Source: Ananas comosus (taxonomy: Eukaryota > Streptophyta > Magnoliopsida > Poales > Bromeliaceae). From it: DNA of 64,000 nucleotides. Below the pieces are notes generated by a model, which was not told where the DNA came from, did no database searches, and saw nothing but the letters and a program-made list of their open reading frames with translations. The first letter of the stretch is position 1. Every line of letters starts with the position of its first letter. Position numbers and translations under genes: made by a program. Location of the stretch: contig NC_033631.1 of assembly GCF_001540865.1 (NCBI RefSeq), positions 11,494,808 through 11,558,807 of the forward strand, given 5' to 3'. Positions 47,086-64,000 of this stretch are shown here, one piece after another.

Positions 47086-47121
<36 letters not shown>
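47086..47121 (+). repeat. CT microsatellite in the 5' UTR/promoter of the receptor kinase gene
   Basis: A CT run just upstream of the ATG at 47146, preceded by a GC-alternating stretch (CGCGCGCG). It probably lies in the 5' UTR. Confidence 0.6.
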
Positions 47122-47145
47122 ACACCTCTAAAAAGCTTGGATAAA

Positions 47146-55665
<8,520 letters not shown>

Positions 55666-56503
55666 CTTGACTGAGGGGTACTGCACTAGCCTTTTCTCTA
55701 GGTTTATTGTACATAGTAGACCATGGGTTTGATGTGGGGCATAACAAGCATATAGAGTTAAGGTAGTTCTAGTGCATTCTAGTATATAATAATTGTTGGA
55801 GTTCATGAGGTGGAGAGTTTCTTTCTACTATATTTATGCTGATGAATTGTTAAGCGTTTGTCATTGTTGTTTTCAGTGTTTTCTCAACCTGCAATGAATG
55901 TGTACTCTGCTAAATAAGTCCAAGGATCTTCTAAATTTTCTTGTCTAGGCTATATGATACTTTTTGGTTTTCGAATGAATCTGTGCACGTCCAATTGTAA
56001 TTCCACAAACTCTAAAAACAAGACGAGTCTAATCAAATTCAAATTTAGAATTTTTTTTTTTTGTCTAGATATTATTATAAAATCTTGTGCTGTCCGAGCA
56101 GAAAAGTTTTGTACTTCATATTTCTCTAATAATAAGTAGTAATAATAATCGACATTAAATACGTGACCGTACTCTGAAAAAAAAGAATTCAAAGGATCGG
56201 AGAAAGAGAGCAGCTATACATGAGTACATGACCCCCATCTTCCGGGTACCAGAACAACTGTGGCGGCACGTTTATAAAGCAGGCAAGTGTCCCATCGCAA
56301 GTGAAGAGGGTTCACTTTTTCTTTCCATACAGAGAGAGAGAGAAAGCGTGCGCGGCATCCATGCCCTCTCCCTCGTCAGTGTGTGCGGCCTGCATTAAAA
56401 GGTGTGCAACCCTAATCCCCAACCTCACTGCAACCAACGCTTTTTGTATTTGGTTAGTGATTTTTAGTAGATTGTTCGGCAAATAGGTGTGAAAAATTAA
56501 GAT
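55666..56503. other. 3' flank of the receptor kinase gene
   Basis: The first 250 bp are likely 3' UTR. Afterwards AT-rich DNA and a GA tract (56330-56344). No gene recognised. Confidence 0.4.
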
Positions 56504-56508
56504 ATTAT

Positions 56509-56773
56509 TGTTAAATATAAAAATATTTAAACACCGTTCAGTTTAAATTTTTAGAGTACAACGATTGTTTCATATGGTATCAGAGCAGGAGTTCCTGAGT
56601 TCGAATCACGCCGGACTCCTAGCATATTAATTTCCTCCCATTTAATTTAAGGTCATGTTATGGGCCGATTAAAAAGTCTCGAGTCCAGACGTGAGGAGGA
56701 ATGTTAAATATAAAAATGTTTAAACACCGTTCTCTAACAGCTTAAACTTTTAGAGTACAACGATTGTTTCACA
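56509..56773 (+). mobile_element. SMART/TRIM-type miniature LTR retrotransposon
   Basis: 265 bp: two LTRs (56509-56574 and 56702-56773), both opening TGTTAAATATAAAAATRTTT and ending ACGATTGTTTCA plus YA. Directly after the left LTR is TGGTATCAGAGC (56575-56586), the classical primer-binding site for initiator tRNA-Met. Before the right LTR is a purine-rich GTGAGGAGGAA. The flanks are a perfect 5-bp target duplication ATTAT (56504-56508 and 56774-56778). It codes for nothing and depends on other elements for movement. Confidence 0.93.
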
Positions 56774-56778
56774 ATTAT

Positions 56779-58430
56779 TACAAGCTTAGATAATAATAGA
56801 AGCTTTATTTTTAGAGCATACGTAATAATTTACCGTAACAAAAATGTCGACGTTCAAAATATTTCAATCTACAAACCATAGCAGGGTAAATCAGACTCCA
56901 AATCGGTTAATCTCACTTTGGTGTAAGCGACTTAAGGATGAACGAAAATTTACTCCGAAAAGGTTAAACATGGGAGTAAAAAAGTTTCCAATTCGAGCAA
57001 AGCTGAATTATTAATTAACAGCAGCTACTTTGAGATGGGTACATTTTGAGGCAGCCTCAGCAACCCTGATCTCTTTTGTATTTCCCTTCACCAACATTGC
57101 CCCGGGAGCACCCTCGTTGTTGGCAGAGCCAGAGCCCCACTGTTCCGACCCACGTGAGCCCTCGACCGCTGATCCCCTGCTGCTCCCGTCTCCGTGCGGG
57201 CGCTGTCCCCACACCCCCCCNCTCTCTCTCTCTCTGCGCGACACAAATAATGGCCCTCTACGTGTTTGTATAAATGCTCCGCAGAGCGACTGCTCACTCT
57301 GTGTATATTTTGCCCCTTTCTTGTTTACTCCCAACACGCGTCCGAGGGAGCTATTTTCCTCGGATTGTATTGTATACAGGGGCCATTTTGAGCTGGTGCC
57401 CCACATTCTTTGCACGCCCACCAGGGATATATGCTTTGGGTATCCTCTGTTATCACTAGTTTACTTGTATTTAACGCATGTAGATGTGAGTCATGTGACA
57501 TTAACGCACCAGCAAATTAGTAACCCACGAAGGAAAAATTCTAGGATACAATACTTATATTCCTAATGATGTGGTGTTTCTAACCAATCAAAAAGCTCCT
57601 CTGAACTAGATTTTTTTCAGAGAAGGAAGTAAGTGTTGTGTGGTAAAAACCTGGAAGGAAGATGCTTTAGATACCCCTCCTGAATTATTGTCTCAGTAAT
57701 GCTGATGTATTAACCATTAGTGCATGACACTTTATGCGTGGTACTTCAGTACATCAGCAATTTAAATGGCCGTATGAACTTTTCGTTCATTTGCAGATAA
57801 TCATTTAAAAGTTATAAAATTTTATACTTGTCATCAGAACTTTCAAATTTTGTAATTAATTCTTTATATTCACGTTTCATTATTTAAAGTGATTCATTCT
57901 TGATGCCTAATATTACTTCAATGATAAAATTAATCATAACTATCGTACTTAATAAAATTCAGATGCCGAAACTTAAATAGGCAAAATTTTTAGATAATCT
58001 TAGTGCATTTAGCCCTCCAAAAAAATTATATATATATATAAAAAAAAGTACTTTGGGTACTTATTTGGGTGCTCAATATACATGTTAAAGGTTAATAAAC
58101 TGGGCCATGAGCAGTCCCCTGAGCTGTAGCGTTATGAGGTACGGTTTTGTTCCCGCAATGCTAAGAACAAAGTTTAGCACTTCGGAGCGTTGAGAGGATG
58201 CGATAGGGTTTGCTCCAGAAAAAAGGCTTCTGACCAGGTGAGATCGTAGGGCCCCTTTAATTGGTGAAAAGGCCTAATCATCGTAGCTTATGTGCTTTTC
58301 ATTTCTGTTTGTTCTTTTTTTCAATTTTACTTTTCTATTTCCATGATTTGTTCTTGGTATAATAGGCAGTTCCATATGTGAAAACGAAAGAGGTGCTCAG
58401 TGGGAGGTGGTCTTCTATACAGTAATTGTG
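56779..58430. other. Intergenic DNA with one GC-rich patch
   Basis: 57040-57260 is GC-rich and ends in a C-run with an N (57221) and a CT tract. Its open frames on both strands show no family signature. The rest is AT-rich with no gene seen. Confidence 0.35.
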
Positions 58431-58438
58431 CTTGAGTT

Positions 58439-58854
58439 TAGGGGAGTCAAAGAGCCGAGCTAGCTGGACCGGTTCGTATTCGGCTCGTTTATTAAGGTGA
58501 TCTTCTATATAGTAATTGTGCTTGAGTTTAGGACTGTCAATGAGCCAGATACAAGAGAGGTGGGACCAGCTCACTCATTTAATAAATGAGTCGAACATGA
58601 GCCGACTCGTTAAAACATCGAGCTTGAAAATTCAGCTCATATTCGACTGGTTAATAAATAAGCCGAACGCAAGCTGGCTCACGAGTTGGCCAATGAACAA
58701 TAAGTTAAATGAATTAGTTGGATATATATAAAAAATAAATTTATAAAACCTTACCCATCAAATTTGATCTAATGATTGAAACTTTATATATAAATAAATT
58801 TTTTTATAATTGAGATCGGCTTTATATTTTCTTTGCTAAAAATCAAATAATAAA

Positions 58855-58895
<41 letters not shown>

Positions 58896-59123
58896 TAATA
58901 TATATAAAACTTTTATATAATATAATTTTTTGATTAATTATATAAATATAAAATATGTATTTGAGCTATTATCGAGCCGAACACAAGTAAGTTGATTCCA
59001 ACTCGTATTCGGCTCGTTTACTAAATAAGATAAAAAAATTTCAACTCGTATTCGGCTCGTTTACTAAACAAGCGATTCGATCTCGAGCCGAATACGAATT
59101 GACTTGTCAGATTGTCTCCCCTA
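58439..59123. mobile_element. hAT-like element with CGTATTCGGCTCGTTTA subterminal repeats
   Basis: Ends TAGGGGAGTCAA on the left and TTGTCTCCCCTA on the right. The flanks CTTGAGTT (58431-58438) and CTTGAGTG (59124-59131) match at 7 of 8 bases. CGTATTCGGCTCGTTTACTA and inverted AGCCGAATACGAA words repeat near both ends, and the centre is AT-rich with (TA)n. Near the left end the target-flank sequence and the element tip are duplicated (58410 and 58500). Confidence 0.65.
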
Positions 59124-59131
59124 CTTGAGTG

Positions 59132-59901
59132 AGTTACGTTGAATCTAGATATTCGTCAATTCAAACGCCCTTTTAGTGTTCATTGTCTACGACTTATTTG
59201 ACTAAATGAATTAATCCTATATATTTATGTGGTAATTTAGCCTCCCGTAATATGTAAATTAATCCATCTAAATATGAAGTAGATGGTTTTAGGATTTACA
59301 TAATTGTTTCAGCACAATTTCAGAATATTGCAGTGCCCGGTCACTCCCCAGTGTCCAGTGCTTCATCTTGCAGAATAGAAAGAGCAGTTAATATTGGCAT
59401 GAACCATGGAGTGAATCTAGATTGCAGTGGAAAAATAATATAAAATTAATTCAAATCTTTTGCACTATCTTTTAGATTTTTTTAAAAAAAACTTCTGGAG
59501 CAGTGAAAGAGTCAAGTCTATGTTTGTCTGCTATTAGTAATAAACTGCTGCATCGCATCACAATCTTTAGTTAGTAGTTGAAAAGTGAAAAAAGGGTAAA
59601 CTTTACAACTGCACCCAGGTTCATAGTTTGATTCAAATTTACTGAAAACTTTGTATAGCCCTCATATCTGTAATAGAAAGGGAGTGCATAAAACTCTAAT
59701 CTAGTAGGAGAATGAAAAAGTAGCTTCAACTCAATCATCACTCTACTTTTTTGGATCATAATACAAGAAACACCTGCACCAAAGAATCACATAAAAGGAA
59801 AACACAGTAGAGCTATAATTAGAGATCAAATAAAATATTGAGCTAAAAAGGAGAGATTAAAAAAAAAAAAGAAGAAAAGAAAGAAACCAAGTAGAGCCTA
59901 C
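59132..59901. other. 3' flank of the RLP29-like gene
   Basis: AT-rich DNA probably including the 3' UTR (minus gene). No further gene or bounded repeat seen. Confidence 0.4.
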
Positions 59902-61371
59902 TTAGAGTAGAACATAGTACCACTCCCAAACACCCATGAGAGTATGAGACCCAGCAATTGATAGTAGAATCCACAAGGCAGAAGAGATGAAGCTCCACCT
60001 GCTCCCCCAGGCCAGTGGTTTCTGCATTGAAGATGAAGAGGCAGCAAAAGCTCCAGTACTGTTGTCTCCGCACACATCGACACCGGCATGCGCGCTCTCA
60101 TAGCTCTCAGAATCATTCAAGCAGAGCCCCACATTCCCACCCAAGTCGAGGTTCCTCCCGAGCCTCCTCAGAAACCCAGCGTTGAAGGGCACAACCCCTG
60201 ATAGCATGTTCCTGCTCAAATTCAGGTGGTACATCCTCCTCAGCCCGCTGAGACCCGCAGGTATCTCCCCTGTGAGGTTGTTGTTCTCCAGGGACAGAGT
60301 GGTGAGGTTGCTTAACGAAGCGAAGCTCCCCGGAATGGTACCGGAGTATCCCGAGCTAGCAAGCCTCAGCTCCTGGAGGTTGGCCAATCTGCCGAGCTGA
60401 GCGGGGAGCGGGGCGAACATGGGATTGTCGTCCATTATGAAGCACTGGAGGTTCTGCAGCTTCTGCAGCCCATCTGGGAGCCGCCCGCTGAGCATGTTGT
60501 TGCTGAGAGCCAAGAAGACCAAGCAGCCGAGGCTCTCCACGCTCTCCGGAATGCTCCCCGTGAGCTTGTTGGAGCTCAGATCGAGCTTCTGGAGCAGAGG
60601 CAGCTGGCCGATCGCCGGTGGGACGGCGCCGGTGAGGGAGTTGTAGCTGAGGTCGAGGCCCACGAGGCTCTTCAGGCCGGCAATCTGGGGAGGAATGGGG
60701 CCCGAGAGGGAGTTGTAGCTGAGGTCCAGGCGGACGAGGGAGGTGAGGTCGCCGAGGCCCCGAGGAATGCTCCCGTGGAGGTGGTTCTGAGAGAGCGTGA
60801 GGACCTGAAGCGAGGTGAGCAGGGAGATGTGGGGCGGAATGGCGCCGAGCAGGGCCGGGTTCGATCGGAGGCTGAGCTGCTGGAGCGAGGCGTAGGCCGG
60901 TGGTCCCTGCAGGGGGAAGGAGAGGGTGGTTTTGGCGGAGGTGAAGCAGCGGAAGAAGAAGAGGGATTGGAGGAAGGGGAGGTCGAAGACCAGCTCGGAG
61001 GGGAATGTGGCGTTGGGCCTGCAGGAGGGGTTCGGGGAGGCCCCGAAGTCGAGCCTGGTGACGTGCAAGTAGGCATCTGCGCTGCTGGGCTTGCACTCGA
61101 TCCCAGGCCAGGAGGAGCCCGGGCTGCAGGGGTCAGGGGTAGAGCCCCTCCAGTCCCTGTCAGAGGACATGGCCTCCATTATGCGGAAGAGGGTCTCTTT
61201 CTCGGGGGGGTCCATGAGCATCATCTGGGCCTGTTTGATGCTGTGGGCGGCGTGGGGGTTGGTCGGGGGAAGAGAGAGAAGCAGCAGCAGCAGCAGCAGC
61301 ATTGGCAGGGAGAGGGAGAGGGAGAGGAAAAGGGGAGGAGGACGAGGCGGAGGAGGAGGAGGAGAGGACAT
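59902..61371 (-). CDS. RLP29-like: LRR receptor-like protein, RLP29-type, 489 aa, intronless
   Basis: A single complete frame, GC-rich. The N-terminus is Pro-rich, then poly-Leu (signal peptide, about 1-44). The cap region includes KETLFRIMEAMSSDRDWRGS and PGSSWPGIECK, followed by VTRLDFGASPNPSC; these match Arabidopsis RLP29 (At2g42800) closely as I recall it. About ten LRRs (roughly 145-400) have the plant LxxLxLxxNxLxGxIP consensus, then HLNLSRNMLSGVVPF and LGRNLDLGGNVGLCLN, paired Cys residues, and a hydrophobic C-terminal tail (459-489) that fits a membrane or GPI anchor. There is no kinase domain. Related proteins (TMM, PII-2-like) act at the cell surface with receptor kinases; the role of RLP29 itself is poorly known. 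The GCA/CTG run in the signal-peptide Leu tract is a microsatellite. Confidence 0.93.
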   Translation of the reverse strand: MSSPPPPPPRPPPLFLSLSLSLPMLLLLLLLLSLPPTNPHAAHSIKQAQMMLMDPPEKETLFRIMEAMSSDRDWRGSTPDPCSPGSSWPGIECKPSSADAYLHVTRLDFGASPNPSCRPNATFPSELVFDLPFLQSLFFFRCFTSAKTTLSFPLQGPPAYASLQQLSLRSNPALLGAIPPHISLLTSLQVLTLSQNHLHGSIPRGLGDLTSLVRLDLSYNSLSGPIPPQIAGLKSLVGLDLSYNSLTGAVPPAIGQLPLLQKLDLSSNKLTGSIPESVESLGCLVFLALSNNMLSGRLPDGLQKLQNLQCFIMDDNPMFAPLPAQLGRLANLQELRLASSGYSGTIPGSFASLSNLTTLSLENNNLTGEIPAGLSGLRRMYHLNLSRNMLSGVVPFNAGFLRRLGRNLDLGGNVGLCLNDSESYESAHAGVDVCGDNSTGAFAASSSSMQKPLAWGSRWSFISSALWILLSIAGSHTLMGVWEWYYVLL

Positions 61372-61509
61372 TGTTATTGTGGTGGTGCTTCGGGTGTGGT
61401 GGTGAGTGGTGAAGCTAAATGAGGAATTGTATTCAAATAGTGTTGGAGAGGGGGAAAAGAGGAGGAGGTTGTGTTGGGCCTCATGAGGTGCTATGGGGAA
61501 TTTTTTTTA

Positions 61510-61865
61510 GGGAAAACTTTAAAAAAAACCCCCTATAGTTTTGTAGTTTTTCACTTTGCCCTTCTGTGGCTTAAAATGTATCAATTTGCTCCCTCTGTGC
61601 TTTCTTTTTTCTCTTTTTCTTATCAATTTTATTATTTTTTTATCTTAAATAAGTGATAAGGTTAAAATTAAAGGGTACTAAAGTAAATATTTAATAAATT
61701 TAGATGGGTATCTGAAGTTTTTTGTATATAATTTAATAAAATATTAACGAAAAAGTTACCGAAAAGATAAAAACGAAACCACAGGGGGGTAAATTGATAC
61801 ACTTTAAACCATAGGGGGCAAAGTGAGAAACTACGAAACCACAAGGGAGGTTTTTGAAGTTTTTT
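61510..61865. mobile_element. MULE-type MITE, copy C, upstream of the RLP29-like gene
   Basis: Left GGGAAAACTTTAAAAAAAAC and TTAAAATGTATCAATTTGCT; right AAATTGATACACTTTAAACC and GGAGGTTTTTGAAGTTTT. The flanking T-rich 9-mers (61501-61509 and 61866-61874) match at 8 of 9 bases. It lies about 140 bp upstream of the ATG at 61371. Confidence 0.75.
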
Positions 61866-61874
61866 CTTTTTTTA

Positions 61875-64000
61875 TAAATAATCCTATCGATTTTTATAAT
61901 TATAAAAATAAATTTTTTTTTAAAAAAATAATTATAAAAATAGACATCTAAATACAGTAAATGATTCACCTCATTCATAACTTTTCATTAGAAATAGAAA
62001 CATAATAAAAACGGTGAACCATTCACCGCTTTTACCATCGTAGAAATATAGAAAAAAAAAAAGAAGTAATGAATGGTTTACCGTTTTTAAAAATAATGAA
62101 TCATTTGTCGCTTTTATAGGACTATATTTATAAATAAAAATTTAATATGTTTATTTTTAAAATAAAATTTTAAGAAAAAATTATTGCCCTAAAAAACCCT
62201 GCTACGGGAGTTGACAAGAGCTAAAGAGAGAAGGGTAGAGAGAGAGAGAGAGTATTGCTGTTGCCTGTTGGAGGCGGTGTTTTAAGGCAATCAAATTTTT
62301 TTTTTTTTAAATAATATAATAATATTTTTTGTAAAATAAAAAAGAACATAATAATAGGATGGAGGAAGTTCATATATGATGTAGCGTCACTCCATTTTTT
62401 CTATTGAAAGGGGATGGGGTGGTGATGTGATTGATATGATGTGTCTTGCTTTGTGGAGTGTTGAGGTGAGGTGAGGTGAGAGGAGTTGTTTGCCTTTTGA
62501 AGAGCCTACGTAGGGTCAGAGGAGATCAATAAAAGAGATCTTTAGAACTAGAGCCCGCAGTATATAGAGGGATGATTTTAAATTGGAAAAAAAAAATACT
62601 TCTAATACACTCTATTATATCATATGTAAAAATTAATGTTTAAACATAACTAAGTAATTCTTAATTTTTTTATAAAAATGTATATATGTAAGATTTATAT
62701 CTATATATTATAAATATACAGATAACGTCGCTCTTTTAAATTTCCTATGCTAAAGGATTTATGTACATAGTAGTTTGTTTAGTGGTCTTTGCCATACTCT
62801 TTTGCTTTTATTGTTTATTTGGTTTCCCATTTTAGAGCTTGTTTGCTTGCTTACCTTGGCAAATCATTCCCCCATATCCACACACTCAGAAAACCCATAA
62901 TTACATAATTTTGCTTAATTCGACTACTATATGTGCAGTTCAATATTGCTAGTAAACTAATTATATTGTGTGATAGTAAAATCAAAAAAATTTGAAAAAC
63001 TAAGTTATTGGTATTATAAAATACTACTCTATCAATATTATTTAAGAAATTTTTTTAGTATCCAATTAGCAATGCTACTTTAATACTTATTTAATATCTA
63101 TAAATTTATTTAAGATAGCTCTAAAATTTGGATACTATATATTCAGAAAACTAAATGGTAAGCAAAGTTTTCAAATTTACGCTTAAAATTCTTTAATATT
63201 GTTAATATGGCTGTTAATAGTTTTACTGCAACAGCAATTCTATAGAGGCCCGAGCTAATATTTATTAATAAAGAAACTAGCCACATGCTCATGTAATTAG
63301 TAATGTTAGTTCCAGAACTAAAAAGCAAGTTGAATAGCTAACTAACGGGCCAGCGACAAGGTGCATTTATTCTAGCGAAGTACCATGTACAGAGCCCGAG
63401 AGTTTAGGACCGTTGGATCGATCCGAGAAAACCAAAACGGGACAGGGTGCGTGTTACTCAAAACGCATCACCTGCCGTAGGTTGATGGCCTCATCTGGAC
63501 GGACGGTTCTGATAATAAGTAATAACCGGGTCATCGTTTATTTTTATTTATATTCTGAAGGGGAAAAGGATCTGAGCCTTACAAGTAGTATACGTTTGTG
63601 CGTGTACTTAAGCTTTACGATGAACACCCCATCTGCACCGGAGAGCGACAGCTGCAGCTGACACCTCTCACGAGCGGGATGTGACCCGAGCCCGCAGGGT
63701 TCTACAGACCAAGACGAACTGGTCTCAGCACACCCTTGGGGAATACAAATTTCTAAATTTTTTACAATTTCGTGCTCACCCAAGCTGCTGAATCTTTGAC
63801 ATAATTGACCATGTTTGAAGAACTATTATTTGCTGCATCAGTAATACATTTCTAAAATTCATGATTTCTTATGTGTTGATCTCAGATATTGCTGATCATA
63901 TTCATCTTTATAAAGTTTCACTTTGAAACTTCAATAGTGGAATTTTAATAGGAGCATGCTATTTGTAAATCAAGTCCTTGCAATAATTTCTCACAGAGTA
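61875..64000. other. Intergenic DNA to the window end
   Basis: AT-rich with a GAGAGA run (62240-62250) and an AGGTGAGGTG repeat (62464-62480). The more balanced segment 63350-63790 has short frames on both strands without recognisable domains and could be the promoter side of a gene beyond the window. Nothing else supported. Confidence 0.35.

Noticed and set aside
57011..57566. Overlapping frames on both strands around the N at 57221
   Set aside because: Include an undetermined base and a CT repeat; no domain and no promoter-like context.
60356..61422. Long frames overlapping the RLP29-like gene in other frames and on the plus strand
   Set aside because: GC-rich shadows; only the 59902-61371 frame has the LRR and family signatures.

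Overview
This is a stretch of flowering-plant nuclear genome. It has intron-rich genes with GT-AG splice sites, plant-specific families (BZR1/BES1, class A Hsf, a malectin-LRR kinase, RLP29) and long AT-rich intergenic DNA full of small transposable elements. Several genes have very GC-rich first or single exons (BZR-type, the small secreted protein, RLP29), which fits a monocot. Pineapple or another non-grass monocot is my guess, with low confidence. Four single N bases, mostly beside microsatellites or homopolymers, mark assembly joints.

Layout. (1) 97-3640, minus: a four-exon UBTD/DC-UbP-type protein with a hAT element in intron 1. (2) 3.9-9.1 kb: SINEs and foldback MITEs. (3) 9192-9458, plus: precursor of a secreted peptide of the PIP/CEP type, ending SVPSPGIGH. 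(4) 12862-14905, minus: an HsfA4-type heat stress factor, with a canonical heat shock element beside its putative TATA box. (5) 15.3-31.3 kb: a gene-free block with two Pack-MULE-like elements (one carrying a piece of a ketoacyl-CoA reductase gene), two CACTA-like elements, LINE ends, SINEs, a hAT-like element and foldback MITEs. (6) 31537-34883, plus: a two-exon BZR1/BES1 transcription factor. (7) 35759-36091, plus: a small secreted six-cysteine protein. (8) 36.1-47.1 kb: gene-free, with foldback MITEs, a nested SINE/MITE and LINE tails. (9) 47146-55665, plus: a 24-exon LRR-malectin receptor kinase (clade LRR-VIII-2), reconstructed as 1020 residues. (10) 55.7-59.9 kb: a 265-bp SMART/TRIM retroelement and a hAT-like element. 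(11) 59902-61371, minus: an intronless RLP29-like LRR protein. (12) 61.4-64 kb: a MULE-type MITE, then no recognised gene.

The genes do not form a pathway cluster. Several act in signalling: brassinosteroid output (BZR), stress transcription (HsfA4), a peptide hormone precursor and two LRR surface proteins. The most distinctive non-gene signal is a retroposon system. A tRNA-derived SINE family and L1-like LINE 3' ends share the same terminal hairpin (GGTAGC..GCTACC) and A-rich tail, and several insertions still carry 12-18 bp target-site duplications. One insertion is little more than the tail.
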